This document shows positions 36,070-46,200 of a stretch of 61,992 nucleotides of DNA, one piece after another (position 1 is the stretch's first letter; each line of letters starts with the position of its first letter). The stretch is from positions 1 to 61,992 of the forward strand of contig JAGVRI010000021.1 in assembly GCA_018606645.1 (NCBI GenBank), in the 5' to 3' direction. The DNA is from Chloroflexota bacterium. GTDB taxonomy: Bacteria > Chloroflexota > Anaerolineae > JAAYZQ01. The notes beneath the pieces were generated by a model. The model made no database searches, was not told the DNA's origin, and worked only from the letters and a program-made list of their open reading frames with translations. The translations under genes and the position numbers were made by a program.

Positions 36070-38868
36070 TTACCGGACCACGATGTTGACCAGCCGGCCC
36101 GGGACAATAATGATCTGTTCGATCTGTTTGCCTGCGGTGTGGCGCTTCACCCCTTCGGTCGCCAGCGCCAGCGACCGCACCGTCTCCTCATCCACATCCA
36201 CCGCCACCTGGATCCGATCCCGCACCTTGCCGTTGACCTGGATCGGTAAGGTGAGCGTCTCCTCGGCGGCCACTTCCTCGTCCCAGGAGGGCCAGGCCTG
36301 CTGATGGATCGAATAGGGCCGGCCGGTGCGCGTCCACAGCTCTTCGGCGATGTGCGGGCAGGCCGGCGCCAGCATGAGCAGCAGCGCCTCAATCGCTTCG
36401 TTCCAGGCCTCGGTGCCGTATACGGGCGTCTCTTTGGCCTTGAGCAGGACGTTGTTCAGCTCCATCAGGTTGGCGATGTAGGTGTTAAAACTGAACGATT
36501 CCATGTCACGGGTACCCTTGCGGATGGCCTGATGGACCTGGCGCCGCAGGCTGCGGACCGCCCGTTCGTCGGGCGGGACGTCGCTGACCCGACCCGGCTC
36601 CAGGACACAATCCCACACCCGGTTCAGAAAGCGGGCGACCCCTTCGATGCCCTGCGAATCCCACGGCCCTCCCTGGTCCCACCGCCAGCCGAACATCAGG
36701 TAGCCGCGCACCGTATCGGCGCCGTACCGTTCGACCAGGTCGTCCGGGGCGATGACGTTCCCTCGGCTCTTGGACATCTTTTCGCCATCTTCGCCGAGGA
36801 TGATCCCCTGGTTGCGCAGCACGATCATCGGCTCATCCAGCGGGATGATCCCCAGGTCGCGCAGGGCTTTGGTGAAAAAGCGGGTGTAGATCAGGTGCAT
36901 GGTGGCGTGCTCGATGCCGCCGGTATACACATCCACCGGCAACCAGTAGGCCGCCTCCTCCGGATCGATGGGGGTCGAGTCGGCGTGGGCCGGCTCGCCT
37001 TCGCGGTAGTACGGACTGAGGTACGCGTACTGGTACCACGACGAGCACATGAAGGTGTCCATCGTATCGGTCTCGCGGGTGGCCGGGCCGCCGCACTGGG
37101 GACAGGTGGTGTGCAGGAACCCTTCATGGAACTTGAGCGCGTTTTCGCCCGAAGGCGGGATCACCGCGTCGGAAGGGAGCAGCACCGGCAGGTCCTCATA
37201 GGGCACCGGCACCGTTCCACATCGCTCACAGTAGACGATGGGAATGGGCGCGCCCCAGTAGCGCTGGCGGCTGATCAGCCAGTCGTGGAGGCGGTAGTTG
37301 ACCCGGAACACCCCCTTGCCCGTCTGCTCCAGCCACTCGGTCACCCGCTGCTTGGCCACCTCGCCCGGCGTGCCGGTGAACTCGTTGGAATTGATCATCG
37401 TCCCGAATTCGTCATGGAACAGGACATCGCGGTAGAAGGGCTGCTGCCACAGCATCTCCATCGTCGTCCGGCAGCCGTTGAGCTGGGGATTCAGGGCCTG
37501 GCAGCGGGCCAGGATGGCGCGATCGGCCGCTTCGGAGTTGAACTCGACCACGCCGTCGTCAAAGATAAAGAGCCATGAACCGCCCACCACCTCGACCCAG
37601 AAGCCGGGCCGCAGGTGCTGCTGGACCAGGCGGGCGTACTGCGGCGCCTGGTCGGCCGTCAGGGTGACGTACAGGCGGCCGTCCTGTTCCTGGAAATCGT
37701 AGCCGGCCCGGCTCAGGGCCCCGGCCAGGCCGTCCTTCACCGCGCCGGCCGGCACCACGCTCCTGGCCTGCCGGTCGGGTCGGTCAATGACCGGGATGAT
37801 GGGCAGGCCGAATTTCAGGGCAAACTCAAAGTCCCGTTCGTCGTGGGCGGGGACGGCCATGATCGCCCCGGTGCCGTAGGTCATCATCACATAGTCGGCG
37901 ATCCAGATGGGGATGCGGGCGCCGTTGACCGGGTTGATGGCATAGGCGCCGATAAAGACGCCGGTCTTTTCCTTTTCGCGGCTCAGGCGCTCGATCTCGG
38001 TCTGGCGAGCTGCCTGGGCGACGTACGCTTCCATCTCGGCGCGACGGTCGGGCGTGGTCAGTTTCTCCACCAGCGGGTGTTCCGGCGCCAGGACCATGAA
38101 GGTCGCCCCCCACAGCGTGTCGGGTCGGGTGGTAAAGACCACGATCTCGTCCCCGGCCTCCGACTTGAAGACGACATCGGCCCCCTCGCTGCGGCCGATC
38201 CAGTTGGTCTGCATGGCCCTGACCCGTTCCGGCCAGTCGATCTTGGAAAAGTCAAGCAGTTCTTCGGCATAGTTGGTGATGCGGAAGAACCACTGTTCCA
38301 GGTTCTTGCGGATCACCGGCGTTCCGCACCGTTCGCAGTGCTTGTCTTCGCCCCACACCTGTTCGCGGGCCAGCGTGGTGTTGCAGTGGGGGCAAAAGTC
38401 CACCGGGGCGAAGGCCTTGTAGGCGAGCCCGGCGTCGTAGAATTTGCGGAAGAACCACTGCGTCCAGCGGTAATAGCCGGGCAGGCAGGAGATCGCCTCG
38501 CGCGTCCAATCGAACATCGCCCCCATGCTGCGCAGTTGGCGGCGCATCTTTTCGATATTGGACATGGTCCAGGTGTAGGGATGGATGCCCCGTTCGATGG
38601 CCGCATTCTCCGCCGGCAGGCCAAAGGCGTCAAAGCCCATGGGGAACAGCACATTGTAGCCGCGCATGCGCATAAAGCGCGCGCGGGCGTCGGATGGGGC
38701 CATGGCATACCAGTGGCCGATATGCAGGTCCCCGCTGGGATACGGAAGCATGGTTAAGGCGTAGTGTTTCGGTTTGTCGGGATCGATCACCGCCCGGTAC
38801 AGACCGTCCGCTTCCCAGCGGGCCTGCCACTTGGGTTCAATCTCTTGCGGGATGTATTTGTCGACCAT
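36070..38868 (-). CDS. leuS: Leucyl-tRNA synthetase
   Basis: A 932-residue class I synthetase charging tRNA-Leu. The HIGH motif is H49-I-G-H52 (DLHIGHW), and MSKSRGN near residue 697 is the KMSKS loop. Zinc-type CxxC pairs occur near the N-terminal third (CPHC, CERCG). RYWGAPIPIVYCERCG and TMDTFMCSSWYQYAY are conserved LeuRS blocks. Between about residues 370 and 485 the editing region holds an insert (GRLYVTLTADQAPQYARLV and later LRPGFWVEVVGGSWLFIF) that resembles a free-standing small protein family rather than standard LeuRS sequence. CAGGAGAGGAGAGC precedes the ATG. It heads an operon with the PslG-like hydrolase and the Wzt-like ATPase. Confidence 0.95.
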   Translation of the reverse strand: MVDKYIPQEIEPKWQARWEADGLYRAVIDPDKPKHYALTMLPYPSGDLHIGHWYAMAPSDARARFMRMRGYNVLFPMGFDAFGLPAENAAIERGIHPYTWTMSNIEKMRRQLRSMGAMFDWTREAISCLPGYYRWTQWFFRKFYDAGLAYKAFAPVDFCPHCNTTLAREQVWGEDKHCERCGTPVIRKNLEQWFFRITNYAEELLDFSKIDWPERVRAMQTNWIGRSEGADVVFKSEAGDEIVVFTTRPDTLWGATFMVLAPEHPLVEKLTTPDRRAEMEAYVAQAARQTEIERLSREKEKTGVFIGAYAINPVNGARIPIWIADYVMMTYGTGAIMAVPAHDERDFEFALKFGLPIIPVIDRPDRQARSVVPAGAVKDGLAGALSRAGYDFQEQDGRLYVTLTADQAPQYARLVQQHLRPGFWVEVVGGSWLFIFDDGVVEFNSEAADRAILARCQALNPQLNGCRTTMEMLWQQPFYRDVLFHDEFGTMINSNEFTGTPGEVAKQRVTEWLEQTGKGVFRVNYRLHDWLISRQRYWGAPIPIVYCERCGTVPVPYEDLPVLLPSDAVIPPSGENALKFHEGFLHTTCPQCGGPATRETDTMDTFMCSSWYQYAYLSPYYREGEPAHADSTPIDPEEAAYWLPVDVYTGGIEHATMHLIYTRFFTKALRDLGIIPLDEPMIVLRNQGIILGEDGEKMSKSRGNVIAPDDLVERYGADTVRGYLMFGWRWDQGGPWDSQGIEGVARFLNRVWDCVLEPGRVSDVPPDERAVRSLRRQVHQAIRKGTRDMESFSFNTYIANLMELNNVLLKAKETPVYGTEAWNEAIEALLLMLAPACPHIAEELWTRTGRPYSIHQQAWPSWDEEVAAEETLTLPIQVNGKVRDRIQVAVDVDEETVRSLALATEGVKRHTAGKQIEQIIIVPGRLVNIVVR

Positions 38869-38894
38869 GCTCTCCTCTCCTGTTATGAGTCCCC

Positions 38895-38923
38895 ATTCTA
38901 CCTCAGAATGGCGGACGCGTCAA
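38895..38923 (-). promoter_or_regulatory. Promoter of leuS
   Basis: On the minus strand: TTGACG (38923-38918), a 17-bp spacer and TAGAAT (38900-38895), 27 bp before the start codon. There is no room for a T-box leader. Confidence 0.75.
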
Positions 38924-38998
38924 CTCTATGCCGGCCAAGCTGAAGCCCGGCGGTTCTCCGGCTGAAGCCTCGACTCCCAAGAGGGTGAAAATACGGTA

Positions 38999-39027
38999 TT
39001 GACAAGCGGGGTAGCTCATGGTAAAAT
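38999..39027 (+). promoter_or_regulatory. Promoter upstream of the M14 protease
   Basis: TTGACA (38999-39004), a 17-bp spacer and TAAAAT (39022-39027). It implies a 5' untranslated region of about 410 nt before ATG 39449. Confidence 0.65.
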
Positions 39028-39448
39028 AATGCGCGGACCCGTCGGGTCGCTTCAGCCATTACAACTTCATATTCCACGCGCAGCTCCACATCCACGCTAC
39101 CGCGCACCATCGGCTTCACTCCGGAACAGTGACAATCAGGCCCGTGAGCAGCGGGTAAGGGATCGCTTTTTGTTGGAAAGGCCTGTCAACGAATGGGAAA
39201 CGAATCAACGAATGGGGTCGGCGAGGGCATTGCCTTTGCCTACCCAAAGAGCCCGCGTGCGGGGAGGGGCGTAGGGGCGCAGCGCTGCTGCGCCCAGGAG
39301 GATGGGGTGGGATAAAGGGTGAGCTATTTTCAAAGAAGGGGGGTGAGGCCGATGGGTGTCTAGGCTGGAGGTCGTGTGTAGGCCGGGAACAAGAGGGAAC
39401 CACAACAGTTCAGTAGGAGCCATGGAACAAATTCAAGGGGGGCAAACG
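39028..39448 (+). other. Long untranslated leader of the M14 gene
   Basis: No gene is seen. It contains an ACGAATGGGAAACGAATC repeat arm (39187-39215) and a GGGGCGTAGGGGCGCAGCGCTGCTGCGCCCA palindrome (split, 39265-39297). I could not match a known riboswitch. Confidence 0.4.
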
Positions 39449-42400
39449 ATGGAGAGCTGGAATATTCTGTCTATCTGGGCCACAGGGGCGACGTTTCGCC
39501 AGCGCGCCTGGCGGGTGACCTCCTGGCTGTTGTTATTTGTGTTGATCGTGACCCCGGTGGTGGCGGTGTCGGCCCAGCCCCCGTCGGGCGTCGAGCTGGA
39601 GGGCGAGGTCGAGGAAGAAGCCCTCGTCGAGTTCCGCCTGCCGAACCTGGAGGCCATCGAGCAGTTGATGGCCCTCGAGGCCGATTTGACCGAGTACCTG
39701 CGCATGAACGAGGACGGCAGCGTGATCGTCCATGCCATCGTCACCCCGAGCGAGCGGGCGCTCTACGAATCGCTGGGCTTTGCCGCGGGCATGACGATCG
39801 AGGACCAATCCACCTGGGAGGCGGCCAAGGCGGAGCGCGAAGCGGCGATCGAGGCCGAACAGCGGGCCAAAGCCCTCGCCGAAGAAGGGCCGTCGGCCGT
39901 CGAGGAACTGGGCCCGCGCCTCTTTGGTTTCGCCCCGACTCCCGAGGTGCTCATCATGCGCGTCGACTATTTCACCAACTATGCCGGCCGGTTCCTGGCC
40001 GTGGCCGCCCGGACCTCCCTCGGCACACCGACCGGTGGCCCGACGCTGGCCATGGCCTGGAAGGAAGAGGGCGGGGAGTACGGCGCGGCGACGACCATGT
40101 CCAGGTACACCGACGCTGGCGTCTATATGTACCACCGCGTCCTGGTCCGCGTCGGCGCGGCGGGGACGACGACGCCCGTGCCGGCCATGGTCCGCGTCGC
40201 CTCCAGCGCAGGAGGCGTGGCGGAGGCGCCGGTGAACGAGTGGGTGGGCGGCGGCCTGCCGCCATTGCCACCCGGCTACATCAAAGGCTTTTTCAGCCAC
40301 TACATGGACCCGATCGAGATCCACCAGTTCATCAACGAGTTAGCCGCCGACTTTCCCGACCTGGCCGAGATCATCAACCTGCCCTACCAGACCAACGGCT
40401 ACCAGCGCAAGGCGATGGCCGTCATGGCCGGGACAACCGGGATCGGCTCCCAGCCAGCGAGCGCGCTGCGGCCTGGCTCGGTGATCCTCTTTAGCCGTGC
40501 CTGGGGCCATGGAGGAGGCAACGACATCCAGGCCGAGTTCGTCAACCCCGGCGTGGCGAACTCGCCGCTCACCGTCTCGGTAGCCGGCAGCCGGATCACG
40601 GTCAGCCTGGCCACCGACTCGACCGGTGCGCTGGTCAGCACCGCAGCGCAGGTGGTGAGCGCGATTAATGCCGATCCGGCGGCCAGCGCCCTGGTGGAGG
40701 CCTATGTCTACCCCGGATCCGGCGGAACCGGCATTGTCCAGCCGCGCGCCCTGGTCAACCTCTCCGACTTTTTGAACGCGCCGCCGAGCATCCCTCGCGG
40801 TCCCTTCCAGCCCCAGATGATCCGGATCGGCAAACACCGCGATGGCTCCAAGGTCGGCGTTTTCATCTACTGCCAGCAGCACGCCCGCGAATGGGTGACG
40901 CCGCTGGTGTGCATCGAAACGGCGGCGCGGCTGCTGTACAACTATGCCATCGATCCGACAACCAAGGAACTGGTGGACAATCTCGACATCTTTATCCTGC
41001 CGGTGTCCAACCCGGACGGCTCGCTCTACTCCTTCTACGACTATAGCAGTCAGCGCAAGAACATGACCAACTACTGCTCCCCCACGACGACGAGCGGCAT
41101 GCCGTGGTCGCGCAACTCCTGGGGCGTGGACCTCAACCGCAACAACACCGTCGGCACCATCTTTGACGGCTATGACGGGGCATCCCTGAGCTGCACGAGC
41201 ACCAACTACGCCGGGCCGGCGGAAGCGTCGGAGCCGGAGATCAAGAACGAGCTGTGGGTGGTGGACACTTTTGGGAACATCAAGTTTGCGATGAACGTCC
41301 ACACCTACGGCGGCTACTTTATGTGGTCGCCCGGCGCTTATAAACTACCGGGCCGCATCACTCTCCCCGCGCCAAACATTGGCATCGAGGCCTACTTCTT
41401 TGCCGCCGGCGACCGGGTGCTGAACCGGATCAAGGAGGACCGCGGCACGGTCATCCTGCCGGAGCGGACGGGGCCGATCTGCGATGTGCTCTACTCGGCG
41501 GCGGGCAACAGCGCCGATGACCAGTGGTACCGCAAGGGGATCATCGCCTATTCGTTCGAGGCCGGCGCCGACCGCTTTGTCTCGACCGAAACAGGCACGG
41601 CGCAGACCGCCGTCGGCTTCCAGCCGAACTATGAGGCAGAAGGCCAGTACGAGGCGCTGGAATTCGCCTCCGGCAACTATGGCCTGCTCGAGTCGGCGCT
41701 GCAGTACGCCTTTGATACCGAGCCGCCGGTGACGGCCATCGTGCCCACCACCGAGGCGAACGCCGCGCCGGATGGATGGGCCTGGACGGCGCCTATCCAG
41801 GGCACCTTCAAGTACGTCACCGAGCCCGGCGTGATCTACTATACCCTCGACGGGACCGATCCCACCCTCGATTCGACCAAGTGGGAGGCGCAAGGGCCGC
41901 GGCAGCCGGGTCAGGTGTTCCTGTTTGAGGAGCCACGGACGGAGGTGCGGTGGATCGCCCAGGATATCAAGGGCAACCTCGCGCCGGTACGCTCGGCCGT
42001 CTTTTACGTAGACACCGAGCCGCCGTTGATCGCCCTCGTCGAGCCGGCCGAGGCGGCGACGATCGGGGTCGGACAGCCGGGCAACTACCCGCTCGGATCG
42101 GTCCAGCTTGCCTCGTACGCGTGCGACGATGGCCCATCCGGTTCGGGCGTGGCTTCCTGCGTCGGGACGGTGGAGAACGGGGCGCCGTTCGATACCGGCG
42201 CTGTCGGCTTCCACACCTTTACCGTGGACGCTCAGGACTGGGCCGGGAACTCGGCGTCGGTCGCTCACCAGTACAACGTCGTCTGGGATCAGTACAGCAG
42301 CTTCCTGCCGCCGCTGACCGAGGGGGCGTGGAACACCGCCCAGGCCGGGAGCAACCTGCCGCTCAAGTTCCGCCTCGGCGCCAACTATGGTCTGGACATC

Positions 42401-42619
42401 CTCCAGCCGGGCTATCCGCAGTCGGTCCAGATCGATTGCACCACCGGCGAACCGATCGGCGAGCCGCAGCCGACCAAGTCCACGTCGGGGCTGGTGTGGT
42501 CGAAGGACAAGTACCAGTACGACTGGAAGACCGAGAAGGCGTGGAAAGGCACCTGCCGGCAACTGATCCTGGTGCTGCAGGACAACACCGTCCACACCGC
42601 CAATATCCGTTTCCAGTAA
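39449..42619 (+). CDS. Secreted M14-family zinc carboxypeptidase
   Basis: A 1056-residue exported metallopeptidase. A long n-region and hydrophobic core (about residues 23-42) form the signal. The M14 domain has zinc ligands H478-x-x-E481 (QQHAREW) and H618 (NVHTYGGY), the substrate-binding NPDG and VDLNRN motifs, and the catalytic glutamate E704 in YSFEAG. An insert of about 100 residues (TVSVAGSRITVS and neighbours) precedes the zinc site. C-terminal to it are a chitobiase-like beta domain (VIYYTLDGTDPT), an Ig-like repeat and a PxKF-type domain (SNLPLKFRLG). I start at ATG 39449, preceded by AAGGGGGG at suitable spacing; ATG 39422 is possible. It probably digests extracellular protein together with the M6 protease next door. 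Confidence 0.9.
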   Translation: MESWNILSIWATGATFRQRAWRVTSWLLLFVLIVTPVVAVSAQPPSGVELEGEVEEEALVEFRLPNLEAIEQLMALEADLTEYLRMNEDGSVIVHAIVTPSERALYESLGFAAGMTIEDQSTWEAAKAEREAAIEAEQRAKALAEEGPSAVEELGPRLFGFAPTPEVLIMRVDYFTNYAGRFLAVAARTSLGTPTGGPTLAMAWKEEGGEYGAATTMSRYTDAGVYMYHRVLVRVGAAGTTTPVPAMVRVASSAGGVAEAPVNEWVGGGLPPLPPGYIKGFFSHYMDPIEIHQFINELAADFPDLAEIINLPYQTNGYQRKAMAVMAGTTGIGSQPASALRPGSVILFSRAWGHGGGNDIQAEFVNPGVANSPLTVSVAGSRITVSLATDSTGALVSTAAQVVSAINADPAASALVEAYVYPGSGGTGIVQPRALVNLSDFLNAPPSIPRGPFQPQMIRIGKHRDGSKVGVFIYCQQHAREWVTPLVCIETAARLLYNYAIDPTTKELVDNLDIFILPVSNPDGSLYSFYDYSSQRKNMTNYCSPTTTSGMPWSRNSWGVDLNRNNTVGTIFDGYDGASLSCTSTNYAGPAEASEPEIKNELWVVDTFGNIKFAMNVHTYGGYFMWSPGAYKLPGRITLPAPNIGIEAYFFAAGDRVLNRIKEDRGTVILPERTGPICDVLYSAAGNSADDQWYRKGIIAYSFEAGADRFVSTETGTAQTAVGFQPNYEAEGQYEALEFASGNYGLLESALQYAFDTEPPVTAIVPTTEANAAPDGWAWTAPIQGTFKYVTEPGVIYYTLDGTDPTLDSTKWEAQGPRQPGQVFLFEEPRTEVRWIAQDIKGNLAPVRSAVFYVDTEPPLIALVEPAEAATIGVGQPGNYPLGSVQLASYACDDGPSGSGVASCVGTVENGAPFDTGAVGFHTFTVDAQDWAGNSASVAHQYNVVWDQYSSFLPPLTEGAWNTAQAGSNLPLKFRLGANYGLDILQPGYPQSVQIDCTTGEPIGEPQPTKSTSGLVWSKDKYQYDWKTEKAWKGTCRQLILVLQDNTVHTANIRFQ

Positions 42620-43024
42620 CCGGTTCTGCTGAGGGGGGATGGGCTATCTGGCCCATTCCCCCCACCGGTGAGAGGAAGTGACCGGCAACCCTCCCGCAGG
42701 TTCCGAACCTGCGGGAGGTTGCGTATTTTCCGGCGGAAGCCTCGACTCCCGGGGGGAGCCTTTCGGCGGGTTCTCCGGCGGAAGCTTCGACTCCTGCAGG
42801 GGAGCTTTTCGGCGGGTTGTCCGGCGGAAGCCTCGACTCCGGGCGAGGGTGAACAGGGTTGTTACATCCTCCATTGACATCGTAGCGGCGAGGCATTCCC
42901 AGTGACGGCGCGCCGCTTCAATCGGTGCGGATTGGCCAGAACCACCTGGCCTGAACCGCCGTTCCTGGGAATGCCTCGTCCCAGGCCGGACCTCGCCACA
43001 GCTCTACAAAAGCGTCAACGCCGC
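42620..43024. repeat. Intergenic repeats between the two protease genes
   Basis: Three tandem units of GGCGGAAGCCTCGACTCC with GGGGAGCCTTTCGGCGG arms (42730-42850) and a GGTTCCGAACC-type palindrome with CCTCCCGCAGG arms (42690-42722). GGCCAGAACCACCTGGCC (42934-42951) is shared with 12861-12878. Confidence 0.75.
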
Positions 43025-43053
43025 TTGACAACCTGTCCCGCACTCCATATAAT
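43025..43053 (+). promoter_or_regulatory. Consensus promoter of the M6 protease gene
   Basis: TTGACA (43025-43030), a 17-bp spacer and TATAAT (43048-43053), a perfect match to the sigma70 consensus, 215 bp before the start codon. Confidence 0.8.
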
Positions 43054-43184
43054 TGGAGCCGGTTGGGGATCAGGGCATCGTCCCCGCCCAGTCGCAAGAA
43101 TCGTTTGCTCTTTGCTGTTGCCGCCGGCAAGGCGATCGTCGTTCGCTGGCTCTGATTCTCGACCACATTGCAGCGAAGGAGGTG

Positions 43185-43280
43185 ATGCCTGGTTCAAAAC
43201 AAGTCACGGTTCCGTTGTACCCCTTCATTCTTGATTCCATCTTAGCACATAGAAAGGAGCAAAAGGTATGCGTCAGTTGA
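43185..43280 (+). CDS. Possible 31-residue upstream peptide
   Basis: ATG 43185 is preceded by AAGGAGG, though only 2 bases away. The frame (MPGSKQVTVPLYPFILDSIL...) ends in TGA at 43280, overlapping the first 13 bases of the M6 protease gene in another frame. It could couple or tune protease translation, but it may be chance. Confidence 0.25.
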   Translation: MPGSKQVTVPLYPFILDSILAHRKEQKVCVS

Positions 43281-46200
43281 GTTGCCGAAAGGCACGCTGG
43301 CAGAGGATCGTGCATGGCGGCGTAGTGTTGATCCTGCTACTGGTGTCCATGGCCACCGGGGCCGTCGCCCAGGACGTGCCGCCGGATGGACCGGTCGTGG
43401 AGGATCCCTACGACCTGTGGACCGAAGAGATCTTTGATTACATCCCGCCCACCCCTGAACTCCTGGAAATGGCGCAACCCGATGGTTCGACCTTCCAGGC
43501 CTACCTGAACCCGATGGAGATCGGCGGGCAACTGGAGACCGTCGACGGCTACACCATCATCCAGAATGACGAGGGATGGTGGACCTATGCCCGCACCGAC
43601 GCCGAGGGGAACCTGGTTCCGTCGGAGCTGATCGTCGGCCGGGACCTGCCCCAGGGGCTGGAGAAGAGGTTGGGCCGGCTCCCACCCGCTTGGCTGGATG
43701 CCGAGGGCAAAGATAAGCGCGACAAGCTCTTTGAGGCCATCCGCAAGGCAAGTTCCCCCAACAACTCGGACCTGGCCGCCGCCAGCGTCGAGACCAAGGT
43801 CTACCGCTACGTGGTCTTGCTGGTCGAGTTCCAGGACGTCAAGTTCGAGCCGTACCAGACCCGGGAGTACTTCCAGAACCTGCTCTCGGGACTGCGCACC
43901 AGCGGCACCGGCACCGTCACCGATTTCTATTACGAGAACTCGTATGGCCGCTTTATGCCATTGCTGGATGTGTACGGGCCGTTCACCAGTGACTATAACA
44001 TGGCCACCTATGACATTAACGCTACGGGGGGTCGGAACGTAGGGTGGATGATCACCAACGATATTGGCCCCAAGGTCAAGGACCTGATCAACTGGGACCA
44101 GTACGATAACGACCGGGTCGTCTATACGTCGGGTGGGCTGCAATACCGGAGCGTGGACATGGTGGTGGTCATCCACGCCGGGCCCGATCAGGCGGCCACC
44201 GGCCAACCGGGCCACATCTGGTCCCACGCCACCACGGCCAACTTCCGCACCGGTCAATACGGTTCGGACGGCCGCGAGCTGCGCATCCGGGCGGTCAACA
44301 CCTCCCCGGCCATCGGCTGCAACATCGGGGTGGTGGGCCACGAGATGGGCCACTCGATCGGCGAGCCGGACTATTATGCCACCAACTATCTGTCGATGGG
44401 AACCGGGGACTGGGACATGATGGCCGGCGGTTCCTGGTTGGGCGATGATCCGGCCGGTTCCAACCCGCCTCACTTTAACCCCTTCAGCAAGCTTAATCAG
44501 AAATGGGTGGAGCCGTGGATCGTTGAGGACACCACCACCGGCATCGAGTTGCGGCCGCGCTCGCTCTACCCGGACATCGTCGAGATCCCGCTGGGCGGCA
44601 GCGGCTCGGGTTCGACCGGTGCGGAGGAGATGCTCTTTATCGAGTTCATCTCCAACCGGGCGCAGGGCGCCATCTTTGACAAGGCGGCCCTGGGATCGGG
44701 CCTGCTGATCTGGCACTATGACCGCGGTGGGTCCCAGAACGCCCTGCCGGGGGCTCGCTACCGGATGCAGGTGCTCGAGTACGACTATCGCGACGGGACC
44801 CAGGAGCTGCGGCTGAACCTGAACCGCGGCGAACCCACCGATCCCTGGACCAACACAGCGCTGGGCATGACCCCCTATACCAGCCCGAATACCAACCGCA
44901 ACACCCCCATGGGCGGCACGGTGCACACCGGCTGGCACATCATGAATATCTCCCCGGTGGGGAACACCATGCGCTTTGACCTGATCCAGTCGGACGACGT
45001 GACCAGCCAACTGGGGGTCGATCGCCCCGCTTTTGCCCAGCAGCCGGTGATCGCCGGAACCGGTCCGGCCAGCGTGACGACCAAAGTCTACAACCTGACC
45101 GACCACAACCTGGACAACGTGCGGGTCGAGTTCTGGATCACCTTCGGTGAGGAGGAGGTCAAGATCGCCGAGACAACGATCGCGACGTTGCCTCCCGGCC
45201 CGCCGACCACGGCGACGGCGGTGTGGGCGGAGCCGCTCCCCGGCAAGTATCCGGTCACCGTTCGGGCGATCAAAGATGATGCCATGGCCACCGAGCAGGG
45301 GGTGCTGCGCGTGTTCGCCCGTCCCGCTCCGGTGCTGATCGTGGACGATGACGACGGCTATACCGCCGAGGATGCCTTTGAGGGAGTGCTCACCTCCCTG
45401 GGCGTGCCCTACGTGCTGGTGGAGCGCACCGCGTCGCTGGATCTCCTGAGCCAGTACGATCTGGTCATCTGGTCGGCCGGGCAGGCGGGCCGCATGCAGG
45501 GCCAGCTCAACAACGACGAACGCGCCGCCCTGAAGGCCTATCTCAACGCCGGCGGCAAACTGTGGATGGCCAGCCCGAGACTGGCCGCGGCTCTGGGCGC
45601 GACCGGTTCGGCTCCCGGCGTCGATCCGACCATGCTGCGCGACTATTTCGGCACCTACTACCCCATGTCCAACCAGGCGGGCGGCGGCACCATCTATGGA
45701 CTCGGCCACCCCATTGGCGGTACCGATTCCTTCGAGTTGCGTCCGTTCCCCGGCCGGGCGATCCAGGACTTTTTGCGGCCGGCGGTGAGCACCATCGGCA
45801 CCGTTTCGCCGCTCTTTAGCTGGTCGTTCGGCGATTACCTGGGCATGGAGGTCATTGGCGACGAGGCGCACAACGGCTTCCGCGTCGTCTACTTTGGCTT
45901 CAACCTCTCCCAGGTGATCTCCGGCGCGGACCGCCTGAAACTGACCCAGCAGGTGCTCGACCGGATGGACATTCCCACCGTCTACTTTGACAAGAATACC
46001 TATCTGCTGCAAAAGTCGGTGGAGGTCAAGGTGACCCTCCACGACGTCAAGGCCACCGCGCCGGTGGTGACCATCAGCAGCGACGCCCAGCCGGCCGGCA
46101 TCCAGGTCGCGCTCAAGAGCACGGACGTACCCGGGACCTTCATCGGGCAGATCAACATCCAGAAGACCGGTTCGAAGGGGAATGCGCTTCAGGTCAATAC

